Shown here in pieces: positions 1-9,190 of a stretch of DNA of 64,000 bases; positions within the stretch are counted from its first letter, which is position 1, and each line of letters starts with the position of its first letter. Source of the stretch: JAHCHG01 sp041394845 (lineage in GTDB: Bacteria > Acidobacteriota > Blastocatellia > Pyrinomonadales > Pyrinomonadaceae); contig JAWKHL010000003.1 in the NCBI GenBank assembly GCA_041394845.1, positions 496,001 through 560,000 on the forward strand, in the 5' to 3' direction. A program made the translations under genes and the position numbers. The notes below the pieces were generated by a model. It searched no databases. It was given only the letters and a program-made list of their open reading frames with translations, and was not told the origin of the DNA.

Positions 1-1943
1 TGAAAGGTGTGGGCGAAAGAAAAGACATCTCCGATGAGCGGGATCGGCTGGCCGCTGATCTTCATATTTTCCGGATCGAAAACCACCGCCATCAATTGCG
101 TGTCGCGGGCAAACAACAAATGTCCGGTCGGCAGGTATCGGGCCTTCCAGATCTCGCCCATGTCCTCCAGATAACGGACCTCTTTGGTGCCGAGCGAGAG
201 AACCGCCACTTTTGAATTTTTGCCGGTTTCGACCGTAAAAAGCACTTTTTCCCCGCCCGGCAAAATCTGCGGCGAATTGTGGTTTATCTCATCGGCTTCG
301 CGGTTGATCGAGGTCAGTCTTTCCGGCGTGCCGCCGTTGGCCGAGACCCTTTGAAGCCCGGTATTGTCGGCGAAAATGATCGTGTTGTCCTCGCCCCAAC
401 TGCTCCCCAGAGTCATCTCGCAAATGTCGCAAACGGTCAGGGCGACCCCGCCCGAAAGAGGCACCTTTTTGATGCCTTTGGTGACGGTCGTAAAACCGAT
501 CCATTTGCCGTCGGGCGACAGAAAAGGATTCTTCCCGCCATCGGTTCCCTCGATCGGCCTCGACTCGTATTTATCCAGCGGGCGAATGAAAAGCGGTTTG
601 AGATCGCCCTGACGCGACGGAAAAATAATGTTCTTCCCGTCGGGCGTGATCTTCGCTTCGAAGATGTTCGAACCGGTTCCGGGGGGAGGATCGAGAGAGA
701 AACGAATGATCGACCGGTTCCCGGCCTGATCCGCCCGAACCGAACGCCAAAGGGCCCAGCCTCCGAGAGAAGCCAGAGCGAGCAATAGGGCGACGGCCCC
801 GAAAAGCGCGGCGCGCGGGATTTTCCTCCGTCCCGAGAACAGAGCCGGTGACGGTTTCGAAAGCGAGGCTCCCGATTCCATCGCCGATTTGATCTCTCTT
901 AAAAGCACCACCACTTCGTTCATCGACTGATACCGGTAGCGCGGTTCTTTGTTGAGGCATTTCATGATCAGACGGGAGAGGAGGTACGGGATCTCCGGTT
1001 TGACCTTTTCGACGACCGGCGGGTCTTTGGTGATCAGATCGCTCACGATCGAAGCGTAATTGTCGCCCTTAAAAGGCTTTTCGCCGGTGATCGCTTCGTA
1101 CATGACGACTCCGAGACTGAAGATGTCGCTTCGGTGATCGGACTGTTTTCCCTTGGCCTGTTCCGGCGACATATAGGCCGGCGTGCCCAAAACCTGTCCC
1201 GTTTTGGTCAGATGAAGGGTCGAATCATCGTCATCGACCTTCGCTTTCTCGATCCGGGCCAGACCGAAATCCAAGATCTTCGGAGCGCCTCCCGGGGTGA
1301 TCATGATGTTGGTCGGTTTGATGTCCCGGTGAATGACCCCTTTTTGGTGAGCGTGAAAAAGTGCGTCCGACAATGAGATGAACCATTCGAGAAAGGTTCG
1401 CAGATCGAGGCCGCCGGTCGGGATCAGTGCGTTCAGAGGCTGGCCCTCGACGTATTCCATCGTGATGAAGAAACGATCGTCATCGGTCTCCTCGACCGAA
1501 TAAACGGTGGCGACATTGGGATGATTGATGGTGGCGGCGGCCTTGGCTTCGGTCTGAAAACGGCGGACGTAATTGGGTTCTTTGGCCAACAGGTCGGGCA
1601 GGGTCTTGAGGGCCACCGAACGGTTCAGTTTCGAATCCTTGGCCAGATAAACCTTGCCCATTCCCCCCGTTCCGAGCACGGATACGATCTCATAATGCCC
1701 CAGACTTCCCCCCGGCCGGGTCATTTCCTCGCCGTTTGTAAAAAGATGGCCGACGTCGGCGGCGGCATTTCCGGTGATAAAATTTCCGGCTTCGGCGTGA
1801 GCGGCCAGCAAGGTTTCGACCTGATCGCGCAGGGATTCGTCCTCCAGACATATCCGATCCAAAAAATCCTGCCGCTCATCGGTTTTTAGTTCTACTGCGG
1901 ATTGAAAAACCTCATTTACTTTTCGCCATCTTTCGGGGGTCAT
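1..1943 (-). CDS. Ser/Thr protein kinase with C-terminal beta-propeller (3' end outside window)
   Basis: Transmembrane Hanks-type kinase, open from an ATG at 1943 to the left window edge (about 647 codons), so the C-terminus is missing. The N-terminus reads MTPERWRKVNEVFQ, the usual start of this family. Visible motifs are the glycine loop LGTGGMGKVYLAKD (about residues 88-101), VALKTL, HRDIKPTNIM (about 202), DFGLA, and APE-region TPAYMSPEQA. A single membrane helix lies near residues 371-391 (AALFGAVALLLALASLGG). The rest is an extracytoplasmic TolB/WD40-like propeller with repeated 'SPDGKWIGF'-type blades. The start codon lies 32 bp inside the sigma-factor gene, so the two are translationally coupled. 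Inference: it senses an external signal and controls, or is controlled by, the adjacent ECF sigma factor. Confidence 0.93.
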   Translation of the reverse strand, partial: MTPERWRKVNEVFQSAVELKTDERQDFLDRICLEDESLRDQVETLLAAHAEAGNFITGNAAADVGHLFTNGEEMTRPGGSLGHYEIVSVLGTGGMGKVYLAKDSKLNRSVALKTLPDLLAKEPNYVRRFQTEAKAAATINHPNVATVYSVEETDDDRFFITMEYVEGQPLNALIPTGGLDLRTFLEWFISLSDALFHAHQKGVIHRDIKPTNIMITPGGAPKILDFGLARIEKAKVDDDDSTLHLTKTGQVLGTPAYMSPEQAKGKQSDHRSDIFSLGVVMYEAITGEKPFKGDNYASIVSDLITKDPPVVEKVKPEIPYLLSRLIMKCLNKEPRYRYQSMNEVVVLLREIKSAMESGASLSKPSPALFSGRRKIPRAALFGAVALLLALASLGGWALWRSVRADQAGNRSIIRFSLDPPPGTGSNIFEAKITPDGKNIIFPSRQGDLKPLFIRPLDKYESRPIEGTDGGKNPFLSPDGKWIGFTTVTKGIKKVPLSGGVALTVCDICEMTLGSSWGEDNTIIFADNTGLQRVSANGGTPERLTSINREADEINHNSPQILPGGEKVLFTVETGKNSKVAVLSLGTKEVRYLEDMGEIWKARYLPTGHLLFARDTQLMAVVFDPENMKISGQPIPLIGDVFSFAHTF

Positions 1944-2520
1944 TTTCTTTATTGGTTTTGCTTAACTCTCGATAAAGCCAGGCCCTGGCGGCAACCCAGT
2001 CCCGGCGCACCGTCCGGGCGGAAATATCGAGCGCCTTGGAAATCTCCTCTTCGGTCATCCCGCCGAAATATCGCATTTCGACGATCTGGCTCTGCCGCCG
2101 GTCAAGCGTTTCAAGTTGTTTGAGCGCCTCATCGAGTTCGATCAGCCCGGCTTCTTTTTCGGCTGAAACCGGAAGGGCATCGTCAAAGGTGATCCTCTGG
2201 TTCTCACCTCCGCGTTTGCCGGTTTTTCTGGCTCTCGCGAAATCGACCAGAATGCGACGCATCAACTGGGCCGAAATGGCAAAAAAATGGGTTCGATTTT
2301 GCCATCTCACGCGGCTCGAATCGACCAACCGCAAATAAGCCTCATTGACCAAAGCGGTCGTTTGAAGGGTATGGTCGGAGGGTTGATTGAGCATATAGTT
2401 TTTGGCCAGCCGGCGAAGCTCTTGGTAAACAAAAGGCATTAGTTTATCCAACGCCTGCTTATCTCCTTCTCCCCAGGCAAGCAACAGCTGTGTAATTTCC
2501 GGCGATGCTGTTTGGCTCAT
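1912..2520 (-). CDS. ECF-type RNA polymerase sigma factor (acidobacterial TIGR02999-like)
   Basis: A 202-residue sigma-70 family factor with region 2 (LDKLMPFVYQELRRLAKNYM, then ALVNEAYLRLVDSS and FFAISAQLMRRILVDFARAR) and region 4 (LDRRQSQIVEMRYFGGMTEEEISKALDISARTVRRDW, a helix-turn-helix). There is no anti-sigma gene beside it; instead the Ser/Thr kinase overlaps its 3' end, and ECF factors paired with kinases are a known arrangement. A strong Shine-Dalgarno GGAGGAAG precedes the ATG. It is the natural candidate to read the TGTCCG-N17-CGTC promoters found upstream of the next two genes to the right; that link is inference. Confidence 0.93.
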   Translation of the reverse strand: MSQTASPEITQLLLAWGEGDKQALDKLMPFVYQELRRLAKNYMLNQPSDHTLQTTALVNEAYLRLVDSSRVRWQNRTHFFAISAQLMRRILVDFARARKTGKRGGENQRITFDDALPVSAEKEAGLIELDEALKQLETLDRRQSQIVEMRYFGGMTEEEISKALDISARTVRRDWVAARAWLYRELSKTNKENDPRKMAKSK

Positions 2521-2869
2521 TCAACTTCCTCCGTCAAGGAAACATTTTTTGGGATGTTTGTCAGTTCCTCTGAAGTTTATCATATCTTCCGAAATCAAAT
2601 AAAAAATCTTTCCCGCCCGTCTCGCTCCCGATCTTCGTCAGCCAAAGGACGCTTTTTTCACTCACGAAATATTTTTCCGTTTTTTCGTGTCCGGTTTCGG
2701 GTGCGAATTCCGTCTTTATAGACAAGGACGCTCAAATCCCGAAATTAATCAAAATTCATATTCAAAGGCAGTGATGCCGGAAAAGAGTGTTCCGCATTGT
2801 GAAATCCCGACCTTTCTACGTTCGGGACTTGTAATTTTTAATTTTTAATTTTTTTTAAGGAGTAATGAT
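2521..2869. other. Intergenic region between divergent sigma gene and PG-binding-like gene
   Basis: No convincing gene. It holds the sigma-factor ribosome site at its left end, an ECF-type promoter candidate at 2688-2720, a run of AATTTTT heptads at 2834-2856 and the AAGGAG ribosome site at 2857-2862. The transcribed leader of the rightward gene would be about 150 nt. Confidence 0.6.
2688..2720 (+). promoter_or_regulatory. ECF-type promoter candidate, copy 1
   Basis: TGTCCG at 2688-2693, a 17-bp spacer, then CGTCTTTATA at 2711-2720. The same two boxes with exactly the same spacing occur at 3623-3655 before the next gene. A CGTC -10 box is typical for many ECF sigma factors. Only the pattern is seen; the assignment to the neighbouring ECF factor is inferred. 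Confidence 0.6.
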
Positions 2870-3376
2870 ATGGCACATTTAGAAACTTTTTATTTTTTGG
2901 ACGAAATAAACCTTTCCGCTTCGGTCGGAAAAAACGCTGTTAACCATAAAGACGACGTCCTGGTGGTTCAGGCCCTGCTCAAATACGCGCTCGAACCCCT
3001 GCACTATTTTCGCAACGACAAGTTCTCCGAACCGACCGGAACAATGGATCGGAACACGATGCGTCTGATCGAAAAATTTCAAGTCTTCGCCCGCCGCAAG
3101 CTCAAAAAGAGCGTTTCGGTCGACGGACGACTCGACCGCGCCGTCGGCACCAAGTCGTTCGGGCGGGACGGGAGATGGTCGATCCAGCTTCTGAACGGAG
3201 AAGCGCTGACCGCTTATCTTATCTTTTACAAGGGAGAGGAAAACTACATCGAAGACATCTGCCGTCGGTTTCCGCAGGTCAAGACCGCCATTGGAGAAAT
3301 TCCGGTCGGCACGTTGAACCTATCGCTGGAGTCTTCCCGGGTCGGCGTCGGCACGCTGAATCTGGGGCTTGAATAA
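2870..3376 (+). CDS. Hypothetical protein with peptidoglycan-binding-like fold
   Basis: A 168-residue protein without signal peptide. Residues about 25-95 (DDVLVVQALLKYAL ... MDRNTMRLIEKFQVFARRKL ... VDGRLDRAVGTKSF) resemble the PG_binding_1 pattern, with VQ.LL, T...I..FQ and DG signatures, but the match is loose. The last 25 residues repeat themselves (VGTLNLSLE ... VGTLNLGLE), visible as an imperfect DNA duplication. AAGGAG lies 7 nt before the ATG. It is monocistronic, with an ECF-type promoter upstream and a strong terminator downstream. The function is not known to me. Confidence 0.75.
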   Translation: MAHLETFYFLDEINLSASVGKNAVNHKDDVLVVQALLKYALEPLHYFRNDKFSEPTGTMDRNTMRLIEKFQVFARRKLKKSVSVDGRLDRAVGTKSFGRDGRWSIQLLNGEALTAYLIFYKGEENYIEDICRRFPQVKTAIGEIPVGTLNLSLESSRVGVGTLNLGLE

Positions 3377-3415
3377 GCTGTGGAACGACGGCTTTTTCAA
3401 GTCGGACCTATAAGC

Positions 3416-3455
3416 AGTCCCGCGAGATCAAAAAAGATCTTGCGGGACTTTTTTT
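3416..3455 (+). terminator. Rho-independent terminator
   Basis: A 14-bp stem, 3416-3429 with 3436-3449 (AGTCCCGCGAGATC arm, one wobble pair), loop AAAAAA and a following T-run. It terminates the 168-residue gene. Confidence 0.92.
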
Positions 3456-3622
3456 CTGTTAAATCACATCTGGTTAGAGTGATTCCCGTGAATGAGAAAT
3501 CTAACTGACAGAAAGCGGACGCCGGAACAACTCTTTTCGACCCGAAACCTTTGTCAAAGTTCTTTTCAAAATTCACCCCGTTCACCCTATTTTGAGTTGC
3601 CATAAAAAAATTTCCTGAGCTG

Positions 3623-3655
3623 TGTCCGCTTTTTCGTCCGAATCCCGTCTTTATA
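3623..3655 (+). promoter_or_regulatory. ECF-type promoter candidate, copy 2
   Basis: TGTCCG at 3623-3628, a 17-bp spacer, CGTCTTTATA at 3646-3655, about 62 bp before the methyltransferase ATG. The shared sequence extends into the spacer (CGAAT just before the -10 in both copies). It is the same architecture as 2688-2720. Confidence 0.6.
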
Positions 3656-3717
3656 AATGAGAGCGAAAAAAACTCAATAAAATTTATATACAAACGAAAT
3701 AATCAGGAGAATCAATC

Positions 3718-4779
3718 ATGAACATCAATGAAGAAAAATTAAATAGTTTACTGGGAAAATTTGTCGGCGATCTGGGCGCCACCATGTCGGCCGGCACGAT
3801 CGTCATCGGCGAGCAATTGGGACTTTACAAGGCCATGAGAGATGCCGGCAAGGCCGTCACTTCGCGCGAACTGGCCGAGATCACCGGAATGAACGAACGT
3901 TATCTGCGCGAATGGCTTAAATCTCAGGCGGCCAGCGGCTACATCGAATACGACGCCGAGAGTCAAAGCTTTTTTATGACCGACGAACAGACCTTCGTAA
4001 TGACGGATGAAAACAGCGCGGCTTATCTGCCGGGAGCATTTATCCTGGCAACGGCGGCTTTGAAGGCGACCCCCAAGATCACCGAGAAATTCCAGACCGG
4101 CGAGGGGTTGGGCTGGCACGAACACGATCACGGGCTTTTTTGCGGAACCGAACTGTTCTTCCGTCCCGGTTACGGAGTCCATCTGATCAAGGACTGGATT
4201 CCCTCTTTGGACGGCGTGGAGGAAAAATTAAGGGCCGGAGCCAAGGTCGCTGACGTCGGTTGCGGACACGGAGCTTCGACCATTCTGATGGCGCAGGCCT
4301 ATCCGAATTCGACTTTTTACGGATTCGATTATCACGAAAAATCGATCGAAACCGCCCGTCGCAAGGCCGAAGCGGCCGGAGTTTCCGACCGGGTTACGTT
4401 TGCGGTGGCCAAATCGAAAGAATATCCGGGCACCGATTACGATTTCGTCACCTTCTTCGACTGCCTCCACGACATGGGCGATCCGGTCGGAGCGGCCCGG
4501 CACGTCAGGCGATCTCTCAAAGAAGACGGCTCATGGATGATCGTCGAGCCTTTCGCCGGCGATCGGACCGAGGAGAATCTGAATCCCGTCGGGCGGGTTT
4601 ATTATTCGGCCTCGACGCTGATCTGCACCCCCGCTTCGCTGTCGCAGGAAGTCGGGCTGGCGCTCGGAGCACAGGCCGGAGAAAAACGGCTCCGGGAAGT
4701 CGTCACCGAAGGCGGTTTCGCCTCCCTGCGCCGAACCGGCGAAACTCCTTTCAACATCATTCTGGAAGCCAAGCGATAA
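3718..4779 (+). CDS. SAM-dependent methyltransferase with N-terminal winged helix
   Basis: A 353-residue class I methyltransferase. An N-terminal winged-helix region (TSRELAEITGMNERYLREWLKSQAASGYI, about residues 36-65) precedes the Rossmann fold. Motif I is VADVGCGHGAST (about 176-187), followed by FYGFDYHEKSIETAR and the motif VTFFDCLHDMGDP. This architecture matches the mycobacterial Rv2258c-like group of small-molecule methyltransferases; the substrate cannot be read from sequence. The start is supported by AGGAG 8 nt upstream. It stands alone between its own ECF-type promoter and the bidirectional terminator at 4795-4844. Confidence 0.9.
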   Translation: MNINEEKLNSLLGKFVGDLGATMSAGTIVIGEQLGLYKAMRDAGKAVTSRELAEITGMNERYLREWLKSQAASGYIEYDAESQSFFMTDEQTFVMTDENSAAYLPGAFILATAALKATPKITEKFQTGEGLGWHEHDHGLFCGTELFFRPGYGVHLIKDWIPSLDGVEEKLRAGAKVADVGCGHGASTILMAQAYPNSTFYGFDYHEKSIETARRKAEAAGVSDRVTFAVAKSKEYPGTDYDFVTFFDCLHDMGDPVGAARHVRRSLKEDGSWMIVEPFAGDRTEENLNPVGRVYYSASTLICTPASLSQEVGLALGAQAGEKRLREVVTEGGFASLRRTGETPFNIILEAKR

Positions 4780-4794
4780 TTATTTCCGGGCTGG

Positions 4795-4844
4795 CGTCAA
4801 AATAAAAAAGCGGATCGCAAATGATCCGCTTTTTTATTTTGACG
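4795..4844. terminator. Bidirectional terminator between convergent genes
   Basis: A perfect 22-bp inverted repeat, 4795-4816 with 4823-4844, GC core GCGGATC/GATCCGC and A/T-rich outer arms giving a T-run on both strands. It sits between the methyltransferase (plus) and the histidine kinase (minus). Confidence 0.93.
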
Positions 4845-4854
4845 GCAAACCTTT

Positions 4855-5760
4855 TCAACCGCCGGCCCGGATTTTCGGCAATTGAACGATAAAACTGCTG
4901 CCTTTCCCCTCGCCCCTGCTTTTGGCGAAGATCTTGCCGTTGTGTTTTTGGATGATCGAACGAACTATGTAAAGCCCCAGCCCCGTCCCCTTGGCATCCT
5001 GAGTGGAGCGATTCGGAACCCGGTAAAAACGACGAAATATTCTCTTCAGTTCCGGCGAGGAAATGCCGACGCCCTTGTCTTTGATGTGGATTTCCACCAA
5101 TCTTTTTTGGCGCACTCTGGTTTTTACCGAAATGTCCACCTCGTCGTTCGAGTATTTGACGGCATTGTCGAAAAGGTTCAGAAAAGCCGATTTGAGTTCG
5201 GTCGAATCGCCCGAAACGTAGATCTCATCGAGGATGTCGGCGACCTTGATGGCTTCTTTCTCCAGATTGTAACGGGACCGGATCAGCTCGGCGCATTCGT
5301 TCAGCATCCGGCCGATCTCGATCTCTGAAATATTCAGTCTTCTGGATTTTTCCCGCGTTTTGCTGGCCTGGAGAACCTGTTCGACCGTTGTCAGCAGGCG
5401 ATCGCTGTCGGCCAGCATAACGTCGTAAAATTCATTTCGTTTCTGCTCGGCCACCTGACGGGTTTTGAGAGTTTCGAGATAAAGTTTGATCGAAGCGATC
5501 GGAGTTTTCAGCTCGTGAGTCATCGCATTGAGAAAAGCATCCTGTTGTTCGTTGCGGCGAATTTCGCGGATGAGAAAAATCGTGTTCAAAACCAGACCGG
5601 TAATGATCAGGGAAAAAAAGATGACGCCGAGGACCAAAAGGACGGTCTGCTGGAGATTTCGCAGGATCCATCCGACATTGAGCGTCACCGCCAGAGCGAT
5701 CAGCGTAATGCCCAGAATCAAGGCCACAACAGCAGTCTTTCGGCGTCCCGCAACTCGCAT
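4855..5760 (-). CDS. Membrane sensor histidine kinase
   Basis: A 301-residue orphan sensor kinase. Two N-terminal membrane helices (about 10-30 and 37-63) are separated by only a few residues, so there is almost no external sensing loop. The HisKA H-box is FLNAMTHELKTPIASIKLYL (phospho-acceptor His near 87). The ATPase domain has the N-box LFDNAVKYS, G1 KGVGIS and G2 GTGLGLYIV. No response regulator is adjacent. The minimal extracytoplasmic part suggests it senses the membrane or works with a partner protein (inference). Confidence 0.93.
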   Translation of the reverse strand: MRVAGRRKTAVVALILGITLIALAVTLNVGWILRNLQQTVLLVLGVIFFSLIITGLVLNTIFLIREIRRNEQQDAFLNAMTHELKTPIASIKLYLETLKTRQVAEQKRNEFYDVMLADSDRLLTTVEQVLQASKTREKSRRLNISEIEIGRMLNECAELIRSRYNLEKEAIKVADILDEIYVSGDSTELKSAFLNLFDNAVKYSNDEVDISVKTRVRQKRLVEIHIKDKGVGISSPELKRIFRRFYRVPNRSTQDAKGTGLGLYIVRSIIQKHNGKIFAKSRGEGKGSSFIVQLPKIRAGG

Positions 5761-5776
5761 TCTTTGATTCTAAGGA

Positions 5777-5911
5777 AAAAAGTTTAAAAGTGAAAAGGCG
5801 AAAAAGTTTAAATGGCTCGTTTCGCAGAATGAATAAATTTGCTTTTCCAATTTATCCGCAAACGCCGAAATAAAACTTTTTCGCCTTTTCACCTTGAAAA
5901 CTTTTTCATCC
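5777..5911. repeat. Inverted pair of heptad-repeat arms (AAAGTGA type)
   Basis: The left arm at 5777-5815 consists of units like AAAAGTGAAAAGG and AAAGTTTAAA. The right arm at 5869-5911 is its reverse complement (CTTTTTCGCCTTTTCACC). About 50 bp of unrelated sequence lie between them. It is a member of the repeat family discussed in the findings. Confidence 0.7.
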
Positions 5912-5919
5912 TGAACGGC

Positions 5920-6801
5920 TCAGGCGGCTTCCTGCAAAGGTTCGGGGACTATTTCCTCGGTTTTCGTCTCATCTTTGAGACGATAGGCGTAGACTTTTTT
6001 GATGAGACCGACTCTTTCCAAAAGGCGGATCTGCATCCAGTTGAAATCGAACTCGTACCAGGCCAGACCGTGCCGGGCCGAGCGCGGGTGGGCGTGATGG
6101 TTGTTGTGCCAGCCCTCGCCGAAAGTGATGGCGGCGATCAAAGCGTTATTGCGCGAATCGTCGTGGGTTTCGAACCGGCGCGTCCCCCACAGATGGGTGG
6201 CCGAATTGACCAGCCAGGTGGCGTGCCAGCCGATGACCGTCCGCAGAAAAATTCCCCACAAAACCATCGACCAACCGCCGACGGCGAACAGGACCGCGCC
6301 GACGATGACCGATGTTAACCAGTAATATTTGTTCATCAAACGGTGATTTTTATCCTTCATCAGGTCAGGCGCGTACCGGCCCATCGTCGCTTCGTCCTGC
6401 ATCTGCGCCGTGCCCTGCAGAATCCAACCCATATGCGCCCAGAAAACCCCGCCGCGCGGCGAATGCGGATCGCCGTCGGTTTCGGTGTATTTGTGATGGA
6501 TCCGGTGGGTCGCAACCCAACTGATGGCGCCGGACTGCAAAGCCAGAGTGCCGCATAAAGTGAGAAGATATTCGAGCCATTTCGGAGCCTTGTAACCGCC
6601 GTGGGTCAAAAGCCGGTGATAGCCGAGGCCGATGCCCCAACTGCCCGAAACCAACCATAAAAACCCGGCAATCAGCAGATTTTGCCAGCTGAAAGCAAAC
6701 ATCGCCCAAACGGCGAATGCGTGAAAAACGGCCAGACCGATAAGGGTCGACCATTGAAATTTGTCGGATTTTGCGTGCCTGAACTGTAGAATTTTCTCCA
6801 T
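5920..6801 (-). CDS. Acyl-CoA (delta-9 type) fatty acid desaturase
   Basis: A 293-residue membrane di-iron desaturase that introduces a double bond into an acyl chain. All three histidine boxes are present: HRLLTH (62-67), HRIHH (99-103) and HNNHH (about 233-237). Hydrophobic helices lie at about 17-52, 75-95 and two around 150-190, as usual for SCD/DesC-like proteins. The C-terminal tail is short and there is no cytochrome b5 or ferredoxin fusion. The gene is monocistronic, with heptad repeats on its downstream side. Role: membrane fluidity. Confidence 0.95.
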   Translation of the reverse strand: MEKILQFRHAKSDKFQWSTLIGLAVFHAFAVWAMFAFSWQNLLIAGFLWLVSGSWGIGLGYHRLLTHGGYKAPKWLEYLLTLCGTLALQSGAISWVATHRIHHKYTETDGDPHSPRGGVFWAHMGWILQGTAQMQDEATMGRYAPDLMKDKNHRLMNKYYWLTSVIVGAVLFAVGGWSMVLWGIFLRTVIGWHATWLVNSATHLWGTRRFETHDDSRNNALIAAITFGEGWHNNHHAHPRSARHGLAWYEFDFNWMQIRLLERVGLIKKVYAYRLKDETKTEEIVPEPLQEAA

Positions 6802-7107
6802 TTGAATAAAAACCTCTTTTTACGATTGCTTATAAATTATTGTGTAGAAACGCGCCTTTCCGCGCCAATTTAAATCGTAACAGGTTTTCCCGACCCGAAT
6901 TGTAAGAGTTTTGTAATAAGCGGTGAGCGGTGGAAGAATAATTCTCAAGGGATCTCAGATTTCTTAAAGCCTTTTTTCCGATCCCGCCTGACCGGTTTAC
7001 CCGATTCAAAAATAAAAAGGTTACGAAGAAAAGCCCTTTGACATTTCTTCGCAACCGATCAAATCAAACCCAATCCAAAATCCGAAATCCAAAATCCGAA
7101 ATCGAGA
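6802..7107. other. Intergenic region, no gene; AATCCRA heptad array
   Basis: The only structure seen is five exact-phase heptads (AATCCAA, AATCCGA, AATCCAA, AATCCGA, AATCGAG) at 7072-7106, immediately downstream of the acs stop. The short reading frame at 6830-7054 has no coding support. Confidence 0.6.
7072..7106. repeat. Heptanucleotide tandem repeat (AATCCRA)5
   Basis: Five contiguous 7-bp units alternating AATCCAA and AATCCGA. Related arrays occur at 29325-29362 and 46612-46652. Confidence 0.85.
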
Positions 7108-9069
<1,962 letters not shown>

Positions 9070-9119
9070 ATCTTTCTCCGGAAATTTTTGATGGCAAAAC
9101 TATTTTTGGTATTTAAAAA

Positions 9120-9148
9120 AACCTAAATTGTCACAGGAATTTTGTCAA
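9120..9148 (-). promoter_or_regulatory. Possible sigma-70 promoter of acs
   Basis: Reading the minus strand: TTGACA (9148-9143), a 17-bp spacer, TAGGTT (9125-9120). The -35 is perfect and the -10 poor; it is about 50 bp before the acs ATG. Confidence 0.4.
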
Positions 9149-9190
9149 TTAACCACTCTTTTCCGTCGACCTGCCGATCAGGAATGGACT

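Larger units (their letters stand above)
3377..3717. other. Intergenic region with terminator and ECF promoter
   Basis: Contains the terminator at 3416-3455, about 170 bp in which I see nothing, the second ECF-type promoter (3623-3655), and an AGGAG ribosome site at 3705-3709 for the methyltransferase. Confidence 0.6.
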
